From: Liopterus haemorrhoidalis | Lineage: Eukaryota > Arthropoda > Insecta > Coleoptera > Dytiscidae | Assembly (NCBI GenBank): GCA_963971575.1 | Contig: OZ020616.1 | Span: 32,592,306 to 32,656,305 of the forward strand | DNA: 64,000 nucleotides | Direction: 5' to 3' | Shown here: one piece after another, positions 45,362-57,655 of the stretch | Layout of the letters: the number at the start of each line of letters is the position of its first letter | How positions within the stretch are numbered: position 1 is the first letter of the stretch | Program-made: the position numbers and the translations under genes | The notes under the pieces: model-generated | Databases searched by the model: none | Seen by the model: the letters and a program-made list of their open reading frames with translations, nothing else | What the model was told of the DNA's origin: nothing

Positions 45362-45774
45362 TTGACGGTTTTCAAATACCGGGTTTTTCGAAAGTATTTT
45401 TTAAATTCGAAAATCGGTTTTTCGATACCCGAATTAATATGTCAGAATTAAATTAAAATTCAAATATTTTGACAATAGCCTCTGAACATATTGCAGTAAA
45501 ACAAAATCTTTAGGTGAATATTTGTTTATTTAATATGCAAACCGACAAATGGTATGAGATACTTAAGATAGTTAAGAAGTTAAAAAGACTGAAATTAGTG
45601 TCAAATTATTAAATGCATTAGAAGTACGAATTCTAGAAAGTAAACAAGTTGCGCTGGCAACTGTTTTGCTATATTTGCAAAATCCACAAAATATTTCTAC
45701 AAAGAAACATACTATATTTCCACTAGCTTCAAAACTCGATATTATTAAGTTAGCTGGAAAAATATTATCTAGAA

Positions 45775-48450
45775 CAGCGTTTCTCAACCTTTTCGGGCAC
45801 GGGACCCCCCTAAATTATGTAAATATTGTTTGCGCCCCCCCCCCCCTATATATGTATATATGTATATATTACTTACACAGAAAAATTATATACTCTTAGA
45901 AACTACAATGCTTTTATTTTCAATTATTATAATTTCATTTTATAATTAAATTATATAAAAATAAAAATGATAAATTAATCATATACATATATATGTATAA
46001 TTATAAAAATTAATATATATATATATATATATAAAGATGAATTAAAGGACTTCAGGAGTTTCACTGATGAAAATTATCCTGAAAATTTAAATAACTACAT
46101 AAAAACAATGCACAAATAATGGACAAAAAAAAAACTTACATATTGTACATTATTTTTAATGTGATATTTGTTGTTGCATATGTTCTGTTAATTTATCTAT
46201 TCTTGGTTGAATTGTCTCTGTCACTGCGACTCGCATGGATGTGTCAAGTTTGATTCTATTTCTTTGCTTGGTTTTAATGTTAACCATTACGGAGAACGCT
46301 CTTTCACAAAGGCATGTTGAACCAAATGGCAATAAATAATTTAGTGCTAAATTAAATATCGAAGGATATTCTTTACGCATATGTATCCAAAATTGATAAA
46401 TATTTTATCGTTAAAAAGTGTTTTTGCACTGGAATCATTTACAAGTTTTAATAATAGATCTTCATAACATGTTGATAAATTAGTGTTCTCATAAATTGCG
46501 AATGGATTTGTAATCCACAATTTTGTAGCCATATTGGAATCACTTGGAAAATACTTATTGAAACATTCTAATAATTTTGAAAGATGGCATTTTATAATCA
46601 AATTGAGGTTTTCTTTGTCAAAATTAAATTTATTCTCTACTAAACTGGAGTAGGTAGGGAAAATGTCTAATTTATTTACATCAATTCTCTCACACCACTT
46701 TTTCAACTTCAGTTTCATAACTTCTATTTTGTTTTATAACAGAAAAATATTAGTATGGTTTCCTTGTAATGATAAATTTAAAGTATTTAATATACCAAAT
46801 ATATCCGCAAGGTAAGCTAATTTAGCGATCCAATTATTGTCGTCAAAATGAAGTGTTAGTTTTGACTGTTTATCTTTTAAAAAGATTTCAACTTCGGTTT
46901 TTAAATCAAATAAGCGAAGAAGGATTTTTCCCCGAGAGAGCCACCTTATTTCTGTGTGCAGCAATAGAGAAGTATAATTTGCACCAACTTCTTCGCAAAA
47001 AATCGCAAACATTCTAGAATTAAGAGCGTTTGTTTTTATAAAATTTATTATTTTTACTGATGAAAGCAGAACTTCGTTTAAGTCTTCACCCATTTCCTTG
47101 GAAGCTAGTTGCTCTCTATGAATGAAGCAATGAGTATTTATTATATTAGGGTGAGTTTTCTGTTTTATTCGTGCTACAACGCCATGGTGTCGACCATTCA
47201 TAGCTGCTGCCCCATCCGTACAGATTCCAATACAGTGATTCAATTGTACACCATGATGATCCATAAAATCATTTATTTTATTAAAAATATTTTCGCCCGT
47301 TGTGTCAATTTCTAGTTCTATACAAAACAAAAGCTCTTCAGTTACGTCTTGCTTTCCATAATCTATTCAATTTCTAAACAAATGCTTTGGTTAGAAATAT
47401 CTGTTGATTAGTCTATTTGCACTGAATACCAGGGAGAGGCCTCTACATTTTCAATTAATTGTTCTTGTATATCCTCAGCAATTAATCTTACTCTCCAAGT
47501 AATAATGTCGTTTGACATGCTTATTTCACTTATTTTTTTTTGCCTCCACATTACCAAAAAGTTCAGTACAAACGTCAATCATGCAAGGTTTTATTAATGT
47601 TTCCCCGATTGTAAAAGGTTTCTTTGATTTTGCAATATGCAGTGCAATAATAAATGTGGATTTTATTACTGATTTGTTTGGTAAAGCTATTTTGTTTAGT
47701 GAACATTGTTGTTTATTCAACTCGTCTTTTTTTCTTATAAAAAAATCAAGATGCGTATTTTCACACTGTTTATGTTGTGTCTGTAAATGGCTCTTTAATT
47801 TATTTGGTTTCATGGCTTCATTTGATAAAATTACATTACAAAGAACACATTGAGGCCTAGATACCCCATCCACATCCAAATATGTGAATCCAAATTTTAA
47901 ATAATCTGAGTCATATTTCCGTGTTTTATTTTTACTGACCTTTTTATGTATAATCAGATTATTATCCTCTGCTTCCGAATCACTGTGCGAGAGTTTGGAA
48001 GTACCTTCCGCTGATACATTTTTTCAAAAAGACGTTATTCTTCCATGTTTACTCATTTTCAAAATAAGTAAATAAAACTCGCATACAAGAACATAACTAA
48101 TTTAGGATAACTGACCCTAGAACAAGTGGTAGGAAGTATTAAATGCGAACCGTTGTCATAGAAACGCATCAAACGACACATACCTACACATTATGTGTCC
48201 TTGGTTTAGTTTACTTAGTTTAAATTAGGTGTCAAAATAAGTATATTAGATATAATAAATAAATACAATATTTTTTTATTTATATTATGAAAAGCATATT
48301 TTTATAAATATAAATGTTATATTTATGAATATGGATATAATTTATGTCTTGCAAAATTGAACGCATGTTATTATATTTTCATGCTTCTATTGTATGTGAC
48401 TTCGCGGCCTCCCAACGAAGTTTTCATGGCCCCCCGGTTGAGAAACGCTG
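45775..48450 (-). mobile_element. complete hAT (ZBED5-like) inserted in the older hAT
   Basis: Terminal repeats CAGCGTTTCTCAACC and its exact complement. Flanking 8-mers ATCTAGAA and GTATAGAA match at 6 of 8. Length 2676 bp. Removing it restores the host hAT frame context. Confidence 0.85.
46156..48056 (-). pseudogene. ZBED5/FAM200-like hAT transposase
   Basis: ATG is at 48056 (minus), with an early TGA after GRITSF, then a BED zinc finger (CVLCNVILSNEAMKPNKL, HLQTQHK) at 47879-47526. A broken stretch follows. 47330-46734 contains the catalytic core (GICTDGAAAMNG, NTHCFIHREQLASK, EIRWLSRGKILLRLF). Finally 46718-46347 and 46380-46156 form the dimerisation part (LPFGSTCLCERAFSVM). Such proteins cut and paste hAT elements with 8 bp duplications. 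Three or more frame breaks make it inactive. Confidence 0.85.
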
Positions 48451-49271
48451 GTATAGAATATATCCAGATTCGGAATTTCAGACGACATATGTATCGAAGA
48501 CGACGAAGACGGAGAAATGATTAATCAGGCCAAAGATAATGCTCTAAAAGTAGCAATGAAAAAAAAAAAAAAACAATTCATAGATTTCTTGAGAAACCTG
48601 TATAAAAAATATCAAATCCGAAGACACTGAAGGCTGAATTTTCAGTATTTGAGGCCACTATAAGAGAACAAAGAATTTGGAGTTATTGTTTGATGCTCTG
48701 AGAACAATAAAACCAAGTTCAGTAGCCAGTGAGAGAATATTTTCTATTTCATGAAATATTGTAACTAAATTAAGAACAAGATTAAGTAATCGTTCCGTGG
48801 ACATTTTATGTTTTTTGAAATCATATTTTCTGAAAAAAGCACTAAATGAATAAATAAGGTATATAATTTATATTTTGTACCGAAATTTGTTAATTGTTAG
48901 ATTAGTTTTTTTTTTTTTTTTTTTTTTTTGTTTTAAGTTTGAATGGAGTATACTTTATTTTGTTAATTTTTTGTACTTCCATAAATATTAAATAAACCGA
49001 AAAATGTTAAAAAACGTATAATTATTTTTTTGCTGTTTAATTTTTTTTTTTTTTTTTGGATAAAATCGAAAACCGGTGTCAACCGTCAAGTCGGTTAACC
49101 CTAATCTTTAACAAAGGTAGGAATTGAGTAGCTAAATAGTAAACAAGACTGTAAAACTAAATTGAGTCATAAAAAATAATTTGAAGCAGGCGCGCACCTA
49201 GCGGGTGTGGGGGAGTCTTTTGAAGAAATTTGCAATTAAATTATAATTTAGAAATGGTCCATTTCTTAGAA

Positions 49272-50677
49272 CAGAGTTTCCCAAACTTTTTGAGCCGCGG
49301 AGCACTATCGTTGCTATATACAGTGGCGTAAGCAGAAAAATATTTCGGGGGGGTCATAACATCAGAATTTATACACGTATTGAGAATGCGAGGGATTTAT
49401 CCCCCTAATTCCCCCTATGCGTACACCACTGACTATATATTTATATATATTTTAGTGGATATTGACGTATGATATGTTCTGGAAATAAATATCTCAGTTG
49501 ATCGATACCCGATAATTGTTTTATGCGTATCTTGAAAAGTTATCTGGTACGGATTATAAACTGAGCAAAATGTAAGAATGCTTTGTTAGATAAAAGCAAA
49601 GAAGACCGAACGCCAAGAAACCTCAAGGCCGAACGCCATCACAAAATAGGTACTTAAACAAAATACTCTCTAACATATAAATTATTTACCATAACCGTGG
49701 AAACATAACATATACGTATGACAAAATAAATACTTAGTAAGTACCTATTATTAAGTGATATTACTATAGTAAAAAAAAGTAAAAATAACGTAAAAATATT
49801 TTTTTTAAATCAACTATGGCCACCACAGGACTGACCGCTAAAATCTTCCATTTCTAGATGACCGCTTTTTACCAAAAGTTGATTAACTGATGCCATTGGT
49901 GTGAGCAGCTTAAAAATGAAGTTTCATAAAAATCCGTTCAGCCAAATTCGCTTTACAAGGACCAACAGACAGACATACAGACAGATCGCCAGTCATGATG
50001 CTAAAAATAGTAAAAACATTATGTAGGAAACACAATCCGTGGACATCCATCGAAATTTAAAAATGTCAAAATCGGTACGATATCAATACCTCCCTTATAT
50101 GTATGTATATGTATGTAGCGGTTGGTAAAAACTAATCCATAAGTCTTAAGCGTAAAAAAAAATATTGAAATACTATCTTCATAATATTTGAACACACTTA
50201 CCGTCTACTGGACTTTCTGAGACGGAGACTTTGACAGCTTTATTTTAACAATCCGTACTTTAGCCAGCGATCCATCGTAAAATAATCGCAGCAAAAACAA
50301 ATAAATAACACTGCACCACTATGACTTACTGACTTTCTGTCTGATTTATAAGAGATATAAATTCATATTCCCATTGCATGAAACGTCACAACCCATTATC
50401 TATTATTTGAAAAATTTTAAGGAATTTGTACTGTATTATATGCCGCTCTTCTAATGTATCAGCTCTGTAATAGAACAGTCAATCAGCTGTATATTTGTAT
50501 TTCATAATGGTTAAAACTTTTTCAGTGACCAGTTAAACTATTGAGATTCGAGTGTCTTTATTAACATTTATTGGGGACAATAAAATATTATTGTACTGGC
50601 TCTTGTTATCTTCAGTAGCGTGTCATTTTTGAGTGAAACGTTTTGTTTAAAAAAAAAACATAGTTTGAGAAACCCTG
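49272..50677. mobile_element. non-autonomous hAT, 1406 bp
   Basis: Ends CAGAGTTTCCCAAACT and the inverted AGTTTGAGAAACCCTG; perfect 8 bp duplication TCTTAGAA at 49264-49271 and 50678-50685. No transposase is encoded. The ends resemble the ZBED5-like hAT just upstream, which could have mobilised it. It contains another MITE and a short (CAGA)n-type repeat near 49965. Confidence 0.85.
49321..49431. mobile_element. 111 bp hAT MITE nested in the non-autonomous hAT
   Basis: CAGTGGCGTAAGCAG at left, TGCGTACACCACTG at right; flanking GCTATATA and ACTATATA match at 7 of 8. A longer relative was split at 53503-60975. Confidence 0.75.
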
Positions 50678-50837
50678 TCTTAGAATATTGAATTTCAAGA
50701 TATGTTGTTAAATACGTCAAGCTACATGCTATATTTTTAATGAGTAACACAAGTGAACTTCACTTCATTGATGATTTCATATAACTTACGTCTTGGAAAT
50801 GAATAATAACGGTCGTAGAACTAATAAAATTAGTTTA

Positions 50838-50960
50838 TTACAGAACTGATACCAATAAACTGATAATTTATATAACCTTTACACTAAAACAATAAGTCAT
50901 ACTAAATGGAATATCCCTAGCCCTAATCACTTGCATATGTGTATGCCACACATTTTGATA
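50838..50960 (+). promoter_or_regulatory. conserved 5' flank of IR copy B
   Basis: TAATTTATATAAC near 50864 and AGTCATACTAAATGGAATAT at 50895 are shared, in order, with the flank of the inverted IR exon 1 at 8.7 kb. TTTATATA lies about 90 bases before the ATG. Confidence 0.45.
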
Positions 50961-51281
50961 ATGTCTTGGCACATACAGTTGTCATTTTTTTTCTTATATT
51001 TGGTATACAGTACTTCATGTTTTTTTATACATAATGAAAAAAATAAAATTATATCTTCGACATTATTCGAAATATCAAATAAATATGAAGATAAAAACTA
51101 TCTTCAGACTTGTATTGTATTTATTTTGGAAGATAAAAATGATGTCGTTAGTAACATTATTTTAAGAAGAATTCATATGAAACATAAAACTAAAATTGTG
51201 ACAGTAAATATGGTTGACGCATGCCCCTCTGGCCTCATATATCTTCAAAAAGATATTAAATTAAGGTTTACTACAATGGAG
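50961..51281 (+). CDS. divergent ionotropic receptor, copy B, exon 1
   Basis: 107 codons from ATG at 50961. An upstream in-frame ATG at 50931 exists, but the MSWHI start is the one shared with the other copy. MSWHIQLSFFFLYLVYSTSC looks like a signal peptide. Then comes the start of the extracellular region (NKYEDKNYLQTCIVFILEDK, VNMVDACPSGL). It ends ATG GAG before GTATTT, a phase-0 donor. The acceptor with matching phase is at 62541/62542, giving an intron of 11,260 bases filled with transposons. Confidence 0.88.
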
Positions 51282-52711
51282 GTATTTATATTATATAAAT
51301 TTAAATAATCTTTGATTGTCTAGTTCAATCAAGGTCATATGATTGAAATAATAATTAACTTACTGATGTGTTTCTCTCTCACGCATATTGGCAAAATAGT
51401 AAGAGAAATACAAATGAAGTTTGTCAAACAATTTTGTTTATTGTTCAGGTATAGATAACTACGATAAACGTACTTATACATACAAGCGTATATAATCTCG
51501 GGGTTTGTCTGAGATTACTAATGTTTTCTAGTGTCATTCGTACTGAACCAGTGGCGTATAAAACTCTGTTTTGCTATTTATTCCACCGTGCTTTTCATTA
51601 AATCTGTCCTTTTCAAGACAATATTTGTATTTTAAATAATTGTTTACTTTTATTTAAAACAATTTGAGCGTAAAAGGCAAAATTTTAAGAAAGCAGTTCC
51701 ATGAATTGGTTTATATCCTGTATGAATATTTCCTACGAGAGTAAGAAAAACAGTAGAGTTTTGTTAACTGTACATGCAGTTCAGCAAGTAAATAAATATG
51801 AATTAATATTTATTATATATTAATATTTATTATTATTTTCATGAATTTCTTGTAGAGACAACTTTCTTAGATAATAATAAATTATATTAGGTACGGAAAT
51901 TGTTAGTTTTTTACACAGTTTTCATTATTTTCCACTTTTATAACTTGCAATTTTAGGTTAAAATTCCCCATAAATCAGCGTAAATTTGACGTCTATCGCA
52001 ACGCTAGGTTCGGTTAGGATAGTAGAATGCGAGCGAAGCGAGCTATCTACCTTCTAGTTTAATGACAAAACGTTATCTTAGGTAAGGTAAGTGTCAGGTT
52101 AGTAGAACTGAGTGGAGCGAACTAATTAAAGTTATTTAAAGAACTAAATCGGCAACAAAGAATTAATCACATTATGGAAATCAATAACTAAAATAAAGAA
52201 TGTTAAATGTTTCTGAATTAAAAGCCCTCAAGATAAAGGTTTATGCTACGGCAATGGCCCGATTTTGATAGGCGTGGCTAAAATCTTAGTTCGGAACATT
52301 CGCATATGACCTTGATTGGACTCCTTTAGACAATCAAAGTATACATGTCTAACGAACGCATATGAATGAACAAATATGCTCGATAGGTGTCTCATAGGTA
52401 TCAACAAGCACAAAATAAAATTAATGAGTAACATAAAAAGTATACGAATGCTATTCATCGCTTGCAAATTTGGGCTCGTGTGCGTCCGTTAGGTACGGAT
52501 AAGCTAGGTTGCAATTAAAGGTCTTGCTTGTTTGTGTACGTTTCAGATTGTTGACGTTCGTCGTTGTTTGTATTTGTTTTTTATGTTTCGTTTGTTAAGT
52601 GTAGTATTGGTGTAACAGATAATTAGAGAATACAGTAGGACTTCCATATCCACGGTTTCAATAACTCACGAATTGAAAATATTGAAAAGAGTAGAGTAAA
52701 ATAAGATATTT
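51282..52711. other. start of the IR copy B intron, nothing recognised
   Basis: AT-rich. A GCGAGCGAAGCGAGC motif lies near 52030. Open frames have no motifs. Confidence 0.45.
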
Positions 52712-53045
52712 TTCTGTGAGGGAGAGCGAGAGAGAGAGAGCGAGAGAGAGTGAGAGAGAGAGAGAAAGAGAGAGAGAGTGAGATAGAGTGAGAGTGAGAT
52801 AGAGAGAGAGTGAGATAGAGAGAGTGAGATAGAAAGAGAGAGAGAGAGAGAGAGAGAGTGAGTGAGAGTGAGTGAGAGTGAGTGAGTGAGTGAGAGAGTG
52901 AGAGAGAGAGATAGAGTGAGAGAGCGAGATAGAAGGAGTGAGATAAAGAGAGATTGAGAGAGTGAGTGAGTGAGTGAGTGAGAGAGAGTGACAGTGAAAG
53001 AGAGAGAGAGAGTGAGAGAAAGAGTGAGAGAGAGTGAGAGAGAGA
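52712..53045. repeat. (GA)n/(GAGT)n purine tract
   Basis: About 330 bases of GAGAGA mixed with GAGTGAGT on the plus strand, with few pyrimidines other than T. The Ser/Leu/His-rich minus-strand frame here is an artefact. Confidence 0.95.
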
Positions 53046-53502
53046 AACTTAAATTTATAAGAAACGTTGTACATTTTCTTAGGAAGTTCCACTATTCAAC
53101 TTCCTACAAAAAAAAATTTAATCCAGCTCTTTCTCATAAACCTCCACAGCGTTGGTGCTACCCTGTTTGTTAAGAAGTCAACTCATTCCACTAAAGCTTG
53201 AGACACACTATACATGAATTTAGTCTGTTTGAATTACGTTGTGAAAGATAATCATCCAGATTATAGTAGCACTTTTTTATTAATTAGTCAACAAGCTGAC
53301 ATATAAATGTTTATTCAACAGATTGATATAAATTTTCTTTGTTAATATGGTCGATTAATGTTAGCCGTGAAATGCAAATTTAGTTTTAGGTACTTGTAAA
53401 TGTGCTTTGTTCCTCGTGTTGTATACATAGATATACATGCACATGCATGACCTTCTTTCATAATCTGACAAAATTTGTCGCACATATACACAGGCTTGAT
53501 AC
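53046..53502. other. intronic spacer, nothing recognised
   Basis: No gene or element boundary seen. Confidence 0.4.
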
Positions 53503-53928
53503 CAGTGACGTACGCAGAACAATATTTCGAGGAGGGGGGATTTTTCACAACATCGGAATTTTTACCAAGTTCCGCTATAAATAGGGGAAAGGGGGGCATA
53601 TTCAACCATTTTTTACAAAATGGTTTATAAGTCTTGTTTCATTAAAATATTAATAATCTTTAACACTGGACAGTAAACTGTAGACCTTTTTGTTGGAAAT
53701 CGCCATAGAGAAATCTTACAGTTAGTCAGCTGTAGTTACTTTTAGTATATTATTGTACCAATAAAAAAAAACTTCGCAAACGGTTGAATCTACTCCAACG
53801 GTGGGGTAGTTTCAACCAAGTGCTGGGGCAGTTTGAACCATGGTTATATAAAGGTAATAAAACAGGTTTTTATTTTTTATTTGATACTTTATAATATTAA
53901 ATTCAGATAATAATACATACAAACACAT

Positions 53929-54387
53929 CTAGTTAATGTTATAAGAGAAAAGGTTAATTCTAAAAGACAGTGAAGAAGACATCCTAGCCGTTTTGGCTGA
54001 ATTAGGCGCTGGTAATTTCATAACTACATCGCAACGATCAACAATGGATATATCATCAACCGCTGGATAAAAAAAATTGTAACTGGGTGCCTTACGGCGC
54101 AAAAATTTTATAAGATATTCATTCATATTGATCATTTCTATTACTTTTCCTATGTAATTGATGTTGGTAGATTTACGTGCGAATTTGACCAACAAGAAAT
54201 CGTTTTCATTTATTACATCATGGTCTTGTAATGGGCTTATTATGTTTTCATCTTCACTAAACTCTTCACTAGCATCATCTGATTCCAAAACTAATTGCTC
54301 ATCTGTGTCGGAATTGCTTGTGCTTAATCTTCTATTAACTCGACGAACAATTTTTGATTTTTTATTATTTGAAAAAATCTGCTTCAT
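53929..54387 (-). pseudogene. pogo transposase C-terminal domain
   Basis: A 152-residue frame, with an acidic Ser-rich linker, then ENDFLLVKFARKSTNINYIG and YLIKFLRRKAPSYNFFYPAV. This domain is common at the C-terminus of insect pogo-like transposases. It was cut off from the DDE part by the PLE insertion. After removal of the PLE a stop codon would still lie near the junction, so the frame was probably broken or spliced there. Confidence 0.75.
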
Positions 54388-54403
54388 AATAGCTTTTCTT
54401 TTG

Positions 54404-54417
54404 AGTTATTTCTTTTT
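54404..54417. repeat. target-site duplication, left (PLE 3)
   Basis: AGTTATTTCTTTTT, identical to 57531-57544. Confidence 0.75.
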
Positions 54418-54910
54418 AAGATGAGGAAGTTATGGTATTCGGACTGGTCAGAAATTAAAATTAAAACAATATTTTAACTTCGCTAACGTTTCGATTTAAT
54501 ATTAAATCTTCATCAGAGCTAGAATGAAAATATAGCTATAATTTAAGATGATACAATTAGTTTTACAATATAAAGTATAAGAAATTAATTTTACAATATC
54601 AATTTATCAATATCTAACTACAACTAAATGTGAAAATTATGGTAATATTAAAAGATGAAAATAAATAAATAAATAGATAAATAAATTAATAATACAATAA
54701 ATCACAAATTAAGATTTTTACATACCTAGGTTAAAAAGTCACAAAATAAAATAAATTGGTCTGATAAATAAAATAGATCGTCCACATACTGTGAGAAGTC
54801 ATTGAACTTAGAGAAAAAAATAATCCGTGAACTAATCAAGTTTGAATAGGAAAATTAATAAGTTAAAATCAAACAACTAGTGTAATCTATGAGAATAAAA
54901 GAAAAAATGG

Positions 54911-55216
54911 TTAGAACTGTTTAAAAATATTGCAATAGATAGCGCTCATGTTATCGCAATCGGTTTTAAAATTAACTACCTTATTATTCCTTTGTATATT
55001 AATACTTTCACTAATAAGTCTTTTACTCAAGTTATTGACTGTTTCTAATATTCTAGTTTCTTCAAAATTAAATGTATGTCCTGTTTGGAATGTATGGGTG
55101 CTAAGAGCTGTATTTTCCTTCTTATTTTTAAATTTTTCTTGACAACTATTTTTGTGCTGATATAACCGCTGTTTAAGATATTGTTTGGTTTGCCCTATGT
55201 AACCCAAATCACTCAA
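54911..55216 (-). pseudogene. PLE GIY-YIG endonuclease, short arm
   Basis: LGYIGQTKQYLKQRLYQHK onward to FKQF and stop. It is almost the same as the C-terminus of the plus-strand frame ending at 57005. RT part absent because the arm is 5'-truncated. Confidence 0.8.
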
Positions 55217-55263
55217 ACCAAATCATTAGTGTTAATATTAAGTAACAATATTAACACTAATAA

Positions 55264-57005
55264 ACATATAAATAATTCCAAATGTAAACCTAGAATACAA
55301 AAAGATTTCAACAACACAAAAACGTTTCTTAAAAACAATAAACACCTACTTGTATGTAGCTCAGATAAAGGTAACTGCACTGTTATAATTAACAATATTC
55401 AATAGGAACAAAAAATGACTGATATTATATCTGATAAAAAAACGTACAAATTACTTAATAAGGACCCTACTAATAAATTTCAAACCCTCAACAACAGTAT
55501 CATAGATATCATCCACAATAGAGGGGACTAAATATCAGGCGAACTATCTTAAGACCCATAACGCTCTACCTCCTAAAATTTATGGTAAAATCAAACTTCA
55601 CAAGAAAAATCATCCCCTAAGGCCTATCGTGTCTTGCATAATGGCACCGTCATATAAATTAAGTACTTTTATTAATAACATATTAGACAAATTAACAACT
55701 ACATTTTAATATAGCATAAAAAATTCCTTCGATTTTGTCAATTTTATTAAAAATATCACCCTTCCTAATGACTACATCCTAATATCTTTACATATAATAT
55801 CACTTTTCACTAATATTCCTCAAAAACTTGTTACTTCTATCATATACAAAGAATGGGACACCATTTCAGCCTATACTGACCTATCTGTGGATTCGTTTAT
55901 CACTATTATAAATTTTCTGTTTGATAGTGGCTATTTTGTATACAACAATAAATATTACCAACAGTTATTTGGTACTGCTATGGGTGCCCCATCATCACCA
56001 GTCTTAGCCAACTTAGTGGTAAACGAACTCATAGATACTGTTGTTAAAAAATTACCTTTTAATATACCTTTTATTAAATATTATGTTGATGATACTATAT
56101 TAGCTATACCATCTGATCAGATAGACACTGTTCTTGACACTTTTAATTCCTTCGATAACAATTTACAATTTACAATAGAAACCGAAAATAATAACAGCAT
56201 TCCATTCCTTGACATTTTATTAATACGTAACACAGATGGTACATTATCCACTAATTGGTACTCCAAACCCACTAGTTCAGGCCGTATTTTAAATTTTCTA
56301 TCAGATCACCCATATAAAAATAAAATTGCCCTAGTCAAATCATTTAAACACAAAATATTAAATTTAAGCGACCCTAAATTCCATAAAGAAAACTTTAAAA
56401 AAGCTACTAACATGTTACTCACGAATAATTTTCCCAGAAGTATCATCAATAGAATATTTTATAATAATCCTAGTAACGCCACACTTAACAACACCCTTTC
56501 TAACAACAACAGTAACTTCTTATACTTTAAATTCCCCAACATTCATAACATTTCTTTTAAAATTGCAAAACTTTTTAGACCATTTAATATACAACTAGCA
56601 TTATATAATCTTAAGACTGTTAATGAGCTTCACTCCAGACTTAAAGACCCTACCGACAAGTCAAAATTATCATCACTAGTATATTACATCCCTTGTAAGG
56701 GGTGTGATTTGGGTTACATAGGGCAAACAAAACAATATCTTAAACAGCGGTTATATCAGCACAAAAATAGTTGTCAAGAAAAATTTAAAAATAAGGAGGA
56801 AAATACAGCTCTTAGCACCCATACATTCCAAACAGGACATACATTTAATTTTGAAGAAACTCGAATATTAGAAACAGTCAATAACTTGAGTAAAAGACTT
56901 ATTAGTGAAAGTATTAATATACAAAGGAATAATAAGGTAGTTAATTTTAAAACCGATTGCGATAACATGAGCGCTATCTATTGCAATATTTTTAAACAGT
57001 TCTAA
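55264..57005 (+). pseudogene. PLE reverse transcriptase plus GIY-YIG
   Basis: From 55887 to 57005 a 372-residue frame is intact. It has the RT palm (TAMGAPSSPVLANLVVNELI, then KYYVDDTILA with both catalytic Asp), a thumb, and a GIY-YIG endonuclease (CDLGYIGQTKQYLKQRL). The N-terminal RT part upstream is recognisable (LVCSSDKGNCTVII at 55340-55400, KKTYKLLNKDPT, then LRPIVS in another frame). It is broken by stops and frameshifts, so the protein is not complete. PLE proteins copy RNA at a nicked target by using both domains. Confidence 0.85.
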
Positions 57006-57399
57006 CCATTTTTTCTTTTATTCTCATAGATTACACTAGTTGTTTGATTTTAACTTATTAATTTTCCTATTCAAACTTGATTAGTTCACGGATTATTTTT
57101 TTCTCTAAGTTCAATGACTTCTCACAGTATGTGGACGATCTATTTTATTTATCAGACCAATTTATTTTATTTTGTGACTTTTTAACCTAGGTATGTAAAA
57201 ATCTTAATTTGTGATTTATTGTATTATTATTTTATTTATCTATTTATTTATTTATTTTCATCTTTTAATATTACCATAATTTTCACATTTAGTTGTAGTT
57301 AGATATTGATAAATTGATATTGTAAAATTAATTTCTTATACTTTATATTGTAAAACTAATTGTATCATCTTAAATTATAGCTATATTTTCATTCTAGCT

Positions 57400-57428
57400 C
57401 TGATGAAGATTTAATATTAAATCGAAAC
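57400..57428 (+). ncRNA. hammerhead-like core in the PLE 3' end
   Basis: CTGATGA, then the hairpin GATTTAA-TA-TTAAATC, then GAAAC. A possible stem I (AGCTA with TAGCT) flanks it upstream. Hammerhead ribozymes are known in PLE terminal repeats. Stem III is not evident, so self-cleavage is only inferred. The same core is at 54488-54516 on the minus strand. Confidence 0.5.
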
Positions 57429-57605
57429 GTTAGCGAAGTTAAAATATTGTTTTAATTTTAATTTCTGACCAGTCCGAATACCATTACTTCCTCATCTTAT
57501 TATATTTTACGGACGTAACCATCTAATTCAAGTTATTTCTTTTTGTTATCTCGAGTTTCATTTTTCCGTTCTTGTTCTTCTAACCATAAAGCCGGTTCAC
57601 CTGAA

Positions 57606-57655
57606 ATGTAAAATTATTTTAAAAGTAAGCATTTTCTACAAGAGAAATTGAGATA
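57606..57655 (-). other. small intron in the pogo transposase
   Basis: The minus strand shows AAG then GTATCT as donor and TTTCAG then GTGAAC as acceptor, about 50 bases apart. Splicing would join the Thr/Pro-rich region to GEPALWLEEQER, which looks like transposase. Inferred from splice signals only. Confidence 0.4.

Larger units (their letters stand above)
45362..49104 (+). mobile_element. hAT transposon (host of another hAT)
   Basis: Transposase coding is split. 45599-45774 gives SKQVALATVLLYLQNPQN and LDIIKLAGKIL. 48685-48855 gives the dimerisation block TIKPSSVASERIFSIS, stop, NIVTKLRTRLSNRSVDILCF. The termini share TTGACGGTT and CCGG near 45363 and, inverted, near 49070-49100 (GGTTAACCCTAATC outermost on the right). 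Stops and a frameshift after 48470 make it dead. Confidence 0.7.
54418..57530. mobile_element. Penelope-like element foldback 3
   Basis: A short minus copy (54418-55215) and a longer plus copy (55216-57530) of one PLE face head to head. The arms are nearly identical over about 750 bases. A 15 bp perfect hairpin (ATTAGTGTTAATATT and complement, 7-base loop) sits at the junction near 55225-55262. Both outer ends contain CTGATGA, a hairpin and GAAAC in the element's sense strand, a hammerhead-like core. It is flanked by 14 bp duplications inside the pogo element. Confidence 0.88.

Noticed and set aside
52658..53092. Ser/Leu/His-rich protein on the minus strand
   Set aside because: It is a translation of the (GA)n/(GAGT)n tract.
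54911..57005. Two independent PLE insertions
   Set aside because: One 14 bp duplication pair flanks the inverted pair and no duplication lies between the arms, so one event is simpler.
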